Shown here one piece after another: positions 33,509 through 42,160 of a DNA stretch of 64,000 nucleotides. Both the position numbers and the translations under genes were made by a program. Position 1 is the stretch's first letter. Each line of letters begins with the position of its first letter. The stretch comes from Ammonifex thiophilus. GTDB lineage: Bacteria; Bacillota; Desulfotomaculia; Desulfotomaculales; Ammonificaceae. The stretch covers positions 62,001 to 126,000 of the forward strand of contig NZ_QSLN01000002.1 in NCBI RefSeq assembly GCF_003368535.1. Reading direction: 5' to 3'. The notes under the pieces are model-generated. The model was not told where the DNA came from, ran no database searches, and saw only the letters and a program-made list of their open reading frames with translations.

Positions 33509-36500
33509 TCAGGAGAGCAGCGCCTCGATCTCGGCGAAGATCTGCTCGTCAGTGAAGCCGCCCATGGTGATGGCTTTCGACGGGCAGGCAGCCGCACACA
33601 CGCCACAGCCTTTGCAGACCGCCTCGTTGATCACCGAGACCTTGTTTACCTCGTCGAAGGAGATGGCATTGTAGGGACAGAGGCTTACACATATGCGGCA
33701 GCCGGAGCACTTCGCCGGATCGACCTTGGATACGATGCCTCCAGCCAGGATGGCGTCCTTGGTGAGGACGGTAGCCGCCCGCGCCGCCGCCGCCTTGGCC
33801 TGAGCAATGGACTCGTCCAAGAACTTGGGTGCATGGGCCAAGCCGCAGAGGAAGACACCGTCAGTAGCGAAGTCCACCGGACGGAGCTTCATGTGCGCCT
33901 CCAGGTAGAAGTCGTCCATGCCGCAGGTGACCTTGTAAAGCTGCCCCACTTCCCGCGCGTCCTCAGGCCCGAGCACCGCCGCACTCAGGGCCAAGACGTC
34001 GGCCTCGATGACCAGATCCTCCTTGAGGATGGGATCGAATACCGTAACTTTAAGCTTATCCCCTGCCGCCTCCACTTGAGGCTTGCGATCCAGGCTGTAG
34101 CGGATGAAGACGATACCTTTCTCCCGAGCCTTGGTGTAAAGGTCCTCCTTGAAGCCATAGGTGCGAATGTCGCGGTAGAGGATGTAGACCCGGGCCTGCG
34201 GATTCTTCTCCTTGAACTTGAGAGCGTTGCGGATGGCTTCGGTGCAGCAGATGCGGCTGCAGTACATCCGGGGTTCCTCGCGGGAACCTACGCAGTTGAT
34301 CATAACCACCGTGTTGGCTCCGGCTACGGGCTCCTGCCCTTTGACCAGCGCATCCTCGAACTCCAGCTGGGTCATGACCCGCGGGTTCTGACCGTAAAGG
34401 TACTCGGTGGGCTTGTACTCCCTTCCGCCGATGGCGATGACAGTGGCACCATGGGTGATTTCTTTACCATTGGAGAGCTTGCTCACGAAGTTGCCCACGT
34501 AGCCGCTGGCCTCGACCACTTTGGTGTTGAGATGCACGGTAATGTTGGGGTGGGAGTTGACCGCCTCGATGAGGTTGTTGAGGATGGGAGCCACTTCGGT
34601 GCCTTCCCCGGTAAAGTGGAGGCGCCGTGCCAGGCCACCGAGCTCCCCTTCCTTTTCGACTAGATCCACTTTGAACCCCTGATTGGCCAACTCCAGGGCA
34701 GCGGTCATGCCCGCTACGCCACCGCCGATCACCAAGACCGAGCGGTTAATGGGCACGGGTACGAGGGAGAGAGGCTGAGCCAGCCGCACCTTGCTAACCG
34801 CCGCCCGCACCAGGTCTTTGGCCTTCTGGGTGGCCACTTCTTTATCCTTCATGTGTACCCAGGAGACCTGCTCCCGCAGGCTGGCGAAGGCGAAGAGGAA
34901 GGGATTGAGTCCGGCCTCGCGGATGGTGGCCTGGAAAAGCGGCTCGTGTGTGCGCGGCGTGCAGGCTGCCACTACCACACGGTTGAGGTTGTACTCCTTG
35001 ATTTTCTCCTTGATGAGCTGCTGGGTATCCTGCGAGCAGGTGTAGAGGTTGTGGGTGGCGTAGACCACGTTGGGCAGGGTCTTGGCGTACTCCGCTACCT
35101 CCGGCACGTTCACCACGCCGCCGATGTTGATACCGCAGTGGCAGACAAAGACGCCGATGCGCGGCTCCTCCTGGCTGACGTCCCTCTCCGGAGGCAGTTC
35201 CTCTTTCTTGACCATAGTGCCCCGCACTGAGGAGAGCAAGGTCTGCGCCGCTGCCGCTGCCGCACTGGCTTCCATAACTGTCTGAGGGATGTCCATCGGG
35301 GTGCGGAAGGTACCGCAGACGAAGATTCCCGGACGCGAAGTGGCTATGGGATCGGCCTCCAGAGTCTTGCAGAAGTCGTAGTGGTTGAGCTCCAAGCCCA
35401 GCACCTTGGCCGTCTCGACAGCCGTCTTGGCGGGCCGCAGCCCTACCGAAAGCACCACCATATCGAAATCTTCGCGCTTGATTTCGCCCGACTCGTCGGC
35501 ATAGCGGATGCACAGGTCGCCTTCTTTCTCCCCGGGCTCAACGGAGAAAATCCGCGCCCGAATGAAGCGAACTCCATGCTCCCTCTTTGCCTTCTCGTAG
35601 TAAGCCTCGAACCCCTTGCCGTAGGTCCGCATGTCCATGTAGAAGATAGCGGTGTCCAGGGGTTCGGCGCTGTGCTCCTTGGCAATAATGGCTTCCTTAA
35701 TAGCATAAGTACAGCATACCGAAGAACAATAAGCACCCTTTTCCAGCTTACGGTCACGGGAGCCCACGCACTGTATCCAGGCAATCTTCTTAGGCTCCTT
35801 CTTGTCGGAAGGACGGACTAAGTGGCCACCGTAAGGACCGGAAGCACTCAAAATACGCTCAAACTCGATGCTGGTGACCACATTGGGATAGACACCGTAA
35901 CCTAAAGCTTTAAGTTCCTTGGGAACGTACTCGTCAAAACCAGGAGCTAGCACTATTGCGCCCACGTTCAAATCGAAGGTCTTCTCGGTGTCATCGAAGT
36001 TGATGGCACCGCGCTGGCAGGCCTTGGCGCACAGACCACAGGGAGGCTCTTTGCCGGCAGCCTTGGCCTTTTCCATATGCAAAAGACGGAGGCACTTGGA
36101 AGCATCGATCATATAGGCGGCAGGAACCGCCTGGGAGTACTTGATGAAGATGGCCTTACGCTCGCCCAGTCCTTCATTGAATTCGTCCTTAACCTTGACC
36201 GGGCACTTAGCCGCGCAGTCGCCACAGGCCACGCACTTTTCGGGATCTACATAGCGAGGAGCTTGCTTGATGGTGACGGTGAAGTTGCCAGGTTCGCCGC
36301 TGATTCCGGTGATGGTAGCGTTGGTTATCAGCTTGATGTTGGGATGCCTTCCGCATTCAACTAGCTTAGGAGCGAGGATACACATGGAGCAGTCGTTGGT
36401 GGGGAAAGTCTTGTCGAGCTGGGCCATCACGCCGCCGATGGCCGGGGAACGTTCGACCAAGTAAACGTAATAGCCGCTTTCGGCGAGGTCAAGCGCTGCC

Positions 36501-36556
36501 TGAATACCAGCAACGCCTCCGCCTACTACCATTACGGCACCGATCTTGTCAGACAT
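33509..36556 (-). CDS. hdrA: Long-form HdrA flavoprotein
   Basis: This 1015-residue protein has an N-terminal FAD loop GGGVAGIQAALDLA, the HdrA cysteine motif NDCSMC (54-59), a [4Fe-4S] site CVACGDCAAKC (108-118), a second cysteine set CGLCAKACQ, the VFVCHCGINIGG segment, a second dinucleotide domain IGGGVAGMTAALELA (~615), and two C-terminal ferredoxin motifs (CSGCRICVSLC, CKGCGVCAAAC). HdrA flavoproteins can bifurcate electrons. It has a consensus promoter ~165 bases upstream. AGGAGG lies 16 bases before ATG 36556, unusually far, but an in-frame TGA just upstream rules out an earlier start. Confidence 0.94.
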   Translation of the reverse strand: MSDKIGAVMVVGGGVAGIQAALDLAESGYYVYLVERSPAIGGVMAQLDKTFPTNDCSMCILAPKLVECGRHPNIKLITNATITGISGEPGNFTVTIKQAPRYVDPEKCVACGDCAAKCPVKVKDEFNEGLGERKAIFIKYSQAVPAAYMIDASKCLRLLHMEKAKAAGKEPPCGLCAKACQRGAINFDDTEKTFDLNVGAIVLAPGFDEYVPKELKALGYGVYPNVVTSIEFERILSASGPYGGHLVRPSDKKEPKKIAWIQCVGSRDRKLEKGAYCSSVCCTYAIKEAIIAKEHSAEPLDTAIFYMDMRTYGKGFEAYYEKAKREHGVRFIRARIFSVEPGEKEGDLCIRYADESGEIKREDFDMVVLSVGLRPAKTAVETAKVLGLELNHYDFCKTLEADPIATSRPGIFVCGTFRTPMDIPQTVMEASAAAAAAQTLLSSVRGTMVKKEELPPERDVSQEEPRIGVFVCHCGINIGGVVNVPEVAEYAKTLPNVVYATHNLYTCSQDTQQLIKEKIKEYNLNRVVVAACTPRTHEPLFQATIREAGLNPFLFAFASLREQVSWVHMKDKEVATQKAKDLVRAAVSKVRLAQPLSLVPVPINRSVLVIGGGVAGMTAALELANQGFKVDLVEKEGELGGLARRLHFTGEGTEVAPILNNLIEAVNSHPNITVHLNTKVVEASGYVGNFVSKLSNGKEITHGATVIAIGGREYKPTEYLYGQNPRVMTQLEFEDALVKGQEPVAGANTVVMINCVGSREEPRMYCSRICCTEAIRNALKFKEKNPQARVYILYRDIRTYGFKEDLYTKAREKGIVFIRYSLDRKPQVEAAGDKLKVTVFDPILKEDLVIEADVLALSAAVLGPEDAREVGQLYKVTCGMDDFYLEAHMKLRPVDFATDGVFLCGLAHAPKFLDESIAQAKAAAARAATVLTKDAILAGGIVSKVDPAKCSGCRICVSLCPYNAISFDEVNKVSVINEAVCKGCGVCAAACPSKAITMGGFTDEQIFAEIEALLS

Positions 36557-36719
36557 GGAGCATCACACCCGCCCTCCTTGGATTTTTCCGAAGTAAGCTT
36601 CTTGACTCGCTTCGCACCGTTACCCTGCCTCCTTCCTCGCCTTCCAGCCCCCTTTCTCCTGATCCCAAGAAAATCCGGCATTGAGAGGGCCTTTCCCGGC
36701 AAGCGTTCTCGTTGCTTCA

Positions 36720-36748
36720 AGTATATTAATTTCGTTCTAGCTTGTCAA
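36720..36748 (-). promoter_or_regulatory. Consensus sigma-A promoter of the hdrA operon
   Basis: The minus strand has TTGACA (36748-36743), exactly 17 bases, then TATACT (36725-36720). It predicts a ~157-base leader before hdrA and is among the best promoters in the window. Confidence 0.85.
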
Positions 36749-36774
36749 TCACTTCGCCATCCTCTGCGCCTCGG

Positions 36775-38403
36775 CTACCACCCCGGCCGCCAGGCGATCG
36801 GCATCCGCCGTCCCATACCGAAGGCTTTGGAAGTCACCCTCAGGCCCGGTGCCGCCTGCCGGCGCTTGTACTCCGCCCGGTCCACCCGTCTAATTACCTC
36901 CTCTACCAAGGCCAGGTCAAAGCCCCGGGCTGCGATCTCCCGGGCAGGGAGGTTTTCTTCTATGTACGCTCTAAGAATGGGATCGAGCACCCTGTACGGG
37001 GGTAAAGAGTCTTCGTCGCGCTGGTTGGGCCGGAGTTCAGCCGACGGGGGTTTCAATAGCACGCTTTGCGGAATGAGCTCGCGTTCCCGGTTGATGTACC
37101 GCGCCAGTTCGTAAACCATGGTTTTGGGGACGTCGGCCAGAACCGCCAAGCCCCCCGACATATCTCCATAAAGAGTGCAGTAACCCACCGCTAGTTCAGA
37201 TTTATTTCCGGTGCTTAGAACCAGATGGCCCTCCCGGTTGGAGATGAACATGAGGATGTTGCCGCGGATACGCGCCTGAATATTTTCTTCCGCCACATCA
37301 ATTAAAGGCAAACCATCGGGGTTCAGGGTTTTGAGGTAAGCAGTAAAGATCTCTTCGATGGGGATGACCCGCCAACCGATGCCCAGGTTGCGCGCCAGCG
37401 CTTCCGCATCGCGCAAACTTTCCGGGGAGGAGTACCGGGAGGGCATCCCTACCCCCAGCACGTTTTCTGGCCCTAGGGCGGCCGCCGCCAGCGCTGCCAC
37501 CACTGAGGAGTCGATCCCGCCGCTAAGACCCAAAACCGCTTTCTTGAAGCCCGTCTTGCGGAAGTAATCCCGGATTCCCAATATAAGGGCCGAGTAAACG
37601 TCGGATATATCTTCGGCCACCTCGGAAGGATCCTTTCCCACAGCCGGGGCTGTGATGTCCACCACCGTAAAGTCTTCCTCAAAGGGTTTGCCCTCCCAGA
37701 TAATCTTGCCGGTCGCGTCAAGACAGATACTCGAGCCGTCAAAAATAAGCTCATCATTCCCCCCCACCTGGTTAACGTAGACCAGCGGCCGACGATACTT
37801 GCGAGCGATGTGGGCCAGCATGTCAGCCCGCGAGCGTCTCTTCCCGTAATGATACGGCGAGGCGGAGATGTTGATTAACAACGTCGCCCCTTGAGCGTTC
37901 AACTCTGCCACTGGATCTACTTCATAAATTGGTCTTTGCCAGTAATCTTTGTCATTCCAGATGTCTTCGCAGACCGTAAGGCCCAGCACCTCTCCCTGGA
38001 ACGTCAAAGATTGCCGCCGCGCTGCCGGTTTGAAATACCTGGTTTCGTCGAAAACGTCGTAGCTCGGCAAAAGCGTCTTGTCCTGTCGTCCGACAAGTTT
38101 CCCATCGGCAAAAAGGAGAGCAGCGTTGAAAAGCTTGTCCCCTTCTCTAATAGGCGCTCCCACCAAGATTCCTATTCCTTGGCTAGCCGGCGCTATTTCC
38201 TCCGCCAGTGCCCGCTCTACAGCTACCAGCATCTCCTCCCGGTAAAGAAGATCTCGGGGCGGATAGCCCACCAGTACCAGTTCCGGAAAAATCACGAGCT
38301 CCGCTTGGCTGGCCTTTGCCCGAGCCACACCCTCCAAGATTTTCCTTGTATTACCCTTGACGTCGCCCACCGTGGGATTAAGCTGCACCAGGGCCAACTT
38401 CAA
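36775..38403 (-). CDS. nadE: NAD+ synthase, glutamine-hydrolysing
   Basis: This 542-residue enzyme amidates deamido-NAD. The N-terminal nitrilase-type glutaminase has the Glu-Lys-Cys triad in FPELVLVGYPP, RQDKTLLPSYDVFDE and LTVCEDIWND. The C-terminal synthase has the P-loop LGLSGGIDSSVVAALA, STGNKSELAVGYCTLYGD and LKPPSAELRPNQRDEDSLPPY. TTG 38403 is chosen because GGGGGTG lies ~9 bases before it and the protein then starts MKLALVQL; a GTG three codons upstream is the alternative. It completes the NAD pathway with nadA, nadB and nadC. Confidence 0.95.
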   Translation of the reverse strand: MKLALVQLNPTVGDVKGNTRKILEGVARAKASQAELVIFPELVLVGYPPRDLLYREEMLVAVERALAEEIAPASQGIGILVGAPIREGDKLFNAALLFADGKLVGRQDKTLLPSYDVFDETRYFKPAARRQSLTFQGEVLGLTVCEDIWNDKDYWQRPIYEVDPVAELNAQGATLLINISASPYHYGKRRSRADMLAHIARKYRRPLVYVNQVGGNDELIFDGSSICLDATGKIIWEGKPFEEDFTVVDITAPAVGKDPSEVAEDISDVYSALILGIRDYFRKTGFKKAVLGLSGGIDSSVVAALAAAALGPENVLGVGMPSRYSSPESLRDAEALARNLGIGWRVIPIEEIFTAYLKTLNPDGLPLIDVAEENIQARIRGNILMFISNREGHLVLSTGNKSELAVGYCTLYGDMSGGLAVLADVPKTMVYELARYINRERELIPQSVLLKPPSAELRPNQRDEDSLPPYRVLDPILRAYIEENLPAREIAARGFDLALVEEVIRRVDRAEYKRRQAAPGLRVTSKAFGMGRRMPIAWRPGW

Positions 38404-38431
38404 GCACCGCACACCCCCGTGGAGATTCGGG

Positions 38432-39145
38432 CTAACTATCCAGGACCCGGCAAAGGTTCGCCAAAAAACGCGCGCGTAGATCCCGATCCCTTTCCCACTG
38501 CCTCACCGTATCCTCCTTAAGTCTAGCCGATGCTTCCGGTCCGGCAAAGTCCTCAAGTTCTTCCCGGTAGATCTCAGCCCAGTGAGCGACCATTGCCGGC
38601 GTAACCTCAAGGTGAAACTGTAAAGCCCAGGCACAATCCCGATAGACGAAAGCCTGGTTAGTGCAGGTGTCTCCTTCTGCCAGGAGGATAGCGCCTTTGG
38701 GCAGGTCGAAAGTATCGCCGTGCCATTGAAAGACCCAAAACTCCTCCGGCAAGTTCTGAAAAAGAGGTGTTTTTTTCCCTGCCTCTGTTAGGCGTACCTT
38801 GTACCACCCGATCTCCTTTACCGCGCTAGGCTTGACTGCTGCCTCCAACGCCCGGGCAATAAGCTGTCCTCCCAGACATATTCCCAACACCGGTACACGC
38901 CTGCTTATCGCGTCGCGTATAAGTTCTTGTACCTTGTAAAGATAAGGATAGGCCTCCTCTTCGTAGGCTCCCATGGGGCCGCCCAATACTATCAAGGCTT
39001 TGTAGTTAGCCATTGTTTCTGGTAAAGTAGCCCCCGGTTGATCCATTACGCGAATGTCTAACTCCCACCCTTCACTGGGAAGAACTTCGGCCAGAAGTCC
39101 TGGACCCTCGCAAGCCACATGCTGCACAATCAAGGCCCGTAACAT
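38432..39145 (-). CDS. Class I glutamine amidotransferase
   Basis: This 237-residue protein has the GATase fold: ALIVLGGPMGAYEEEAYPYL, nucleophile elbow GICLGGQLIARALEA, and ALQFHLEVTPAMV with the catalytic His and Glu. It resembles GMP-synthase-like stand-alone amidotransferases, whose substrates vary and include glutamyl-amide hydrolysis. ATG 39145 follows GGGGGGATAAA; the frame is open upstream but runs into a terminator. It precedes nadE by 28 bases and they probably share a transcript. Confidence 0.85.
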   Translation of the reverse strand: MLRALIVQHVACEGPGLLAEVLPSEGWELDIRVMDQPGATLPETMANYKALIVLGGPMGAYEEEAYPYLYKVQELIRDAISRRVPVLGICLGGQLIARALEAAVKPSAVKEIGWYKVRLTEAGKKTPLFQNLPEEFWVFQWHGDTFDLPKGAILLAEGDTCTNQAFVYRDCAWALQFHLEVTPAMVAHWAEIYREELEDFAGPEASARLKEDTVRQWERDRDLRARFLANLCRVLDS

Positions 39146-39178
39146 TTTATCCCCCCGTTCGACTTCTATAAATCTTAA

Positions 39179-39216
39179 CCAAAAGAGGGCCCACACCGGC
39201 AAACCGGCACGGGCCC
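39179..39216 (-). terminator. Terminator after the ChlI/ChlD-like gene
   Basis: A long stem, GGGCCC with inner GCCGG pairs (39187-39216), is followed on the minus strand by TCTTTTGGTT. It lies ~110 bases past the stop at 39324 and downstream of the promoter at 39253-39282, so that promoter must be read through or attenuated here. Confidence 0.65.
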
Positions 39217-39230
39217 CTTTGCCCCTGGGT

Positions 39231-39244
39231 AAGTGTTTACACTT
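39231..39244. promoter_or_regulatory. Inverted repeat at the amidotransferase-nadE start point
   Basis: Arms AAGTGT and ACACTT flank TT. The site falls just after the predicted start point of the promoter at 39253-39282, the usual place for a repressor operator. No cognate regulator was identified. Confidence 0.4.
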
Positions 39245-39252
39245 CTCAATTC

Positions 39253-39282
39253 AGTCTACTCCCAAAGAAAATAGAGCGTCAA
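39253..39282 (-). promoter_or_regulatory. Probable promoter of the amidotransferase-nadE unit
   Basis: The minus strand has TTGACG (39282-39277), an 18-base spacer and TAGACT (39258-39253). It is a five-of-six -35 and four-of-six -10 match. Confidence 0.5.
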
Positions 39283-39323
39283 CCATCCGTCTTCCCAAGG
39301 ATGCGGAAGGGCCAGAGTTTCGT

Positions 39324-41306
39324 TCAGATAAGTCTTTCGATTTTCCGCACAGCGGCCAGCAAACTCTCCGCTTTTAGCTCCTCCAAGGGGCAGTAATGAG
39401 CGCCCAGCGTGTCGGCCAGCCGCCGGGCCAGCCCGAAGCGCAAAAATCCTCCCTGCTCCACATCCACTACCAGCGCCTTTATCCTGCTTTCCTCCCTTAT
39501 GAGGGAAGCCACCCGCTCCACTTCCTCCCAGGGGTTGCCACTCCCCATGGAAACGTTGGCCCGCCCGTCGGAAACCACGATCAAGAGGGGAGCCAGGTCA
39601 GGGTCCCGGCGCAGGTAAGAACGAGCTACCTCATAGGCTTTGAGCAAGCCCGCCGCCAGCGGGGTACGCCCCCCCGTTGGAAGCTCTTTCAGCTGGATGT
39701 GGGCCAGTTCCACGCTATTGGTAGGAGGAAGCACTACTTCTGCCCGCTCCCCCTTGAAGACCACCATCCCTACCTTGTCCCGCTTCTGGTAAGCATCGAG
39801 GAGTAAAGAAAAGATGGCCCCTTTAGCTGCCACCATCCGCTGCTGGGCCCCCATGGAGCCGGAAGCGTCCACCACGAAGAGGAGGAAGTTCCCTATGCGC
39901 TTCTCCCTCTCCTTCTCCCGCAGATCTCCCGGCTCGATGGCCACCGCCACCCCTTCCCGCCGCCTCCAGGGCTGGTAGGGAGCCGCCGCCCGCAGCGTGG
40001 CGTCGAAGGCGATGTCCTGCCTCCCACGGGGAAATACCGCCCGGACGTAGCGCCCGCTGCGCGAGGGAGTTTTGGTGCGGGAGCGCCTCCCCGATCCTCG
40101 GCGCAACTGCCGGTCCCGGTCGTGCTCTATCCGGCGCACCGCAAAAGGCTCGCCGATGGCGAAGATTTTCTCCTGCGCTCCTCCGGGAGGGGGAGGAACC
40201 TTCTCGCCCGTCGCGCTGTCCTTCCTGGTCTGCGAGGGAGTAGATTCTGGCCGCTGGTCGGAATCTTCGAGTTCTTCCGGAGGCTCTTCCGGCGAAGGCG
40301 GCTCGGGAGGCTCTTCTTCCTCCTGCGGTGGCGGAGGTATCTCCCGGCGGCGGTGATAAAGCACAAGTTCAGCTACCCGCCGCACCGCCTCTTCCGAAGC
40401 TTCCCTTTCCCCCTCCAGGGCGGCCAAGGCGCGCGCGGCCTGCACCATAATGATCTCGGCCCGATGTCCGGCTGCGTTGGCCTCCTGCGCTAAAGCGACG
40501 GCCAGCCTTACGGCCTCAGGAGTCGCCCGCACCAGGGGGAGCAACTGCCGGGCCCGGACGATCTTCTCACGCAGCTCCGCCTCGGCCTGGGCAAAGCGTT
40601 TCAAAAAGCTCAAGGGATCGGCTTCAAACTCTTCCCGCCGCCGCAGGATCGCCGCCCTAGCTGCCGGATCGGCTACACTCTCCACCGGTACGCAAAGCCC
40701 AAAGCGGTCCAAGAACTGTGGCCTTAGCTCCCCTTCTTCCGGGTTCATGGTTCCTACCAGGATAAAATTGGCGGGATGGACGAAAGTAACCCCTTCCCGC
40801 TCCACCACGTTAATGCCCGAAGCGGCGGCATCTAAGATCACGTCTACCAGGTGGTCGTCCAGGAGATTCACCTCGTCCACGTAGATTATCCCCCGGTTGG
40901 CTCGCGCTAAGATACCAGGGGCAAAGCGCCTTTTCCCCTTCTGCAAAGCATACTCCCAGTCCAGGCTCCCCACCACCCGGTCCTCAGTGGCCGAAACCGG
41001 CAGCTCCACCAGGGGCACCTTCCGCCGCACGGGCACAAGTTTTTCCCCCTTGGCCAGCCTTTCTTGGCAGAAGGGGCAGAGCACCTCTTTGGGTTGAAAG
41101 GGGTCGCAGTTACAGGGACAGCCAGCCACTACCGTGATCTCCGGCAGAAGAGCCGCCAACCCGCGCACGGCCGTAGATTTGGCCGTGCCCTTTTCTCCCC
41201 TTATGAGCACCCCGCCCAGCCGCGGGTTGATGCTGCAAAGCAGGAGGGCCAGACGCATCTTTTCCTGTCCGATAAGAGCGGTGAAGGGAAAAACCACCCG
41301 TTCCAT
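39324..41306 (-). CDS. ChlI/ChlD-type AAA+ ATPase with vWA domain (putative metal chelatase subunit)
   Basis: This 660-residue protein fuses a ChlI-like AAA+ module (Walker A GEKGTAKST at 37-45, Walker B IIYVDEVNLLDD, GTMNPEEGELRPQFLDRF) with a proline- and glutamate-rich linker (~325-385) and a ChlD-like vWA domain (VVDASGSMG MIDAS, TGGRTPLAAGL, VVSDGRANV). Cysteines at 63, 65, 67, 77 and 80 form a likely metal site seen in this subfamily. It may drive metal insertion into a tetrapyrrole, but no large CobN/ChlH subunit is in the window. ATG 41306 is preferred to a GTG six codons upstream. Confidence 0.87.
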   Translation of the reverse strand: MERVVFPFTALIGQEKMRLALLLCSINPRLGGVLIRGEKGTAKSTAVRGLAALLPEITVVAGCPCNCDPFQPKEVLCPFCQERLAKGEKLVPVRRKVPLVELPVSATEDRVVGSLDWEYALQKGKRRFAPGILARANRGIIYVDEVNLLDDHLVDVILDAAASGINVVEREGVTFVHPANFILVGTMNPEEGELRPQFLDRFGLCVPVESVADPAARAAILRRREEFEADPLSFLKRFAQAEAELREKIVRARQLLPLVRATPEAVRLAVALAQEANAAGHRAEIIMVQAARALAALEGEREASEEAVRRVAELVLYHRRREIPPPPQEEEEPPEPPSPEEPPEELEDSDQRPESTPSQTRKDSATGEKVPPPPGGAQEKIFAIGEPFAVRRIEHDRDRQLRRGSGRRSRTKTPSRSGRYVRAVFPRGRQDIAFDATLRAAAPYQPWRRREGVAVAIEPGDLREKEREKRIGNFLLFVVDASGSMGAQQRMVAAKGAIFSLLLDAYQKRDKVGMVVFKGERAEVVLPPTNSVELAHIQLKELPTGGRTPLAAGLLKAYEVARSYLRRDPDLAPLLIVVSDGRANVSMGSGNPWEEVERVASLIREESRIKALVVDVEQGGFLRFGLARRLADTLGAHYCPLEELKAESLLAAVRKIERLI

Positions 41307-41373
41307 GTTCGCTCTAAGCCTCACATCACTTGCTTGAAATAGAGTTTTCGCCGCCCATCGGCCGGGATCCTAG

Positions 41374-42012
41374 TTAGAGGTTCAAAGTGCAGGTGGCCAC
41401 CACCTTTTCCCCCGAAGGCAGGGAGCAGTCGGTAATCACCAGCCAACACCCGCCCCAGGGGAAAAAGTTCAGAGCGGGGAACCTTTTCCCCTCCTGCTCC
41501 CAGTAGCACCAGCCCCTCCCGTCTAGCCATACCCTGCCCTCGTCGTCGGTCTCCTGACACACTTTCTCCTGGCACCAGGGAGCTAGGGCCAAAGCGCATT
41601 TCTGTCCGGCAAGAGGCCTTTCCCCCAGGCTCACACGCAGGCAGACAGGAGCACTTAAAAAACTGCCCTCGTGGAAAACGGGGGCTATATGTAAAACACC
41701 TTCTTCTTTTCGCTCCTGCCACTCCCCTTCTTCCTCTACCACTAAGTAAGTCCAAGCGATGTACTGCACCCCACTTTGCAGAAGCGTCGCCCGCAGGCGG
41801 TAAATGCCCGTCTCGCCGGGAAGAAACCGTACCACCCCTTGCCCGCTGTAAAGAGCCAGGCTCAGATCCCGCGCTTGCCCGGAGGGGCCAGAAACCGTCA
41901 CCTTTATCCCCTCGGCTACCGCGGCGAAAGGAAAAGCTTTGGTTAAAAGTTTTGCTTCGACCACCTCTCCCAGCAAATACTTTCTCCGGGCCAACTCCAG
42001 CCACAACACCAT
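41374..42012 (-). CDS. Hypothetical protein, beta-rich, upstream of the ChlI/ChlD-like gene
   Basis: I do not recognise this 212-residue protein. Alternating hydrophobic strands (KVTVSGPSG, GIYRLRATL, YIAWTYLVVEEE, SAPVCLRVSL, KVVATCTLNL) suggest immunoglobulin- or macroglobulin-like beta sandwiches. It has eight cysteines and many tryptophans, and no signal peptide. ATG 42012 follows AAAGGGGGAAGAA. It lies 67 bases before the ATPase gene and may function with it. Confidence 0.7.
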   Translation of the reverse strand: MVLWLELARRKYLLGEVVEAKLLTKAFPFAAVAEGIKVTVSGPSGQARDLSLALYSGQGVVRFLPGETGIYRLRATLLQSGVQYIAWTYLVVEEEGEWQERKEEGVLHIAPVFHEGSFLSAPVCLRVSLGERPLAGQKCALALAPWCQEKVCQETDDEGRVWLDGRGWCYWEQEGKRFPALNFFPWGGCWLVITDCSLPSGEKVVATCTLNL

Positions 42013-42035
42013 TTCTTCCCCCTTTTGCCCCTGGA

Positions 42036-42072
42036 AACAAAAATAGGGCCACCTTCAAGCCTTCGTGGCCCT
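42036..42072 (-). terminator. Intrinsic terminator after aroF
   Basis: An 8-base-pair stem, AGGGCCAC with GTGGCCCT, has a 12-base loop and is followed on the minus strand by TATTTTTGTTTC. It lies ~90 bases past aroF and only ~24 bases before the next gene. Confidence 0.8.
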
Positions 42073-42160
42073 TCTTCCTCATCCCCTACCTTAACCTGCT
42101 GCCGGGAGCAGGGTAAAGGGTCGGAAGTTGAACGGCCGAAAATAGCCAGCGAAACTCCGT

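Noticed and set aside
41321-42082. Minus-strand 253-codon frame overlapping the hypothetical gene at 41374-42012
   Set aside because: The alternative frame is glycine/arginine-rich low-complexity sequence. The 212-codon frame has regular strand-like hydrophobic spacing and a good ribosome site.
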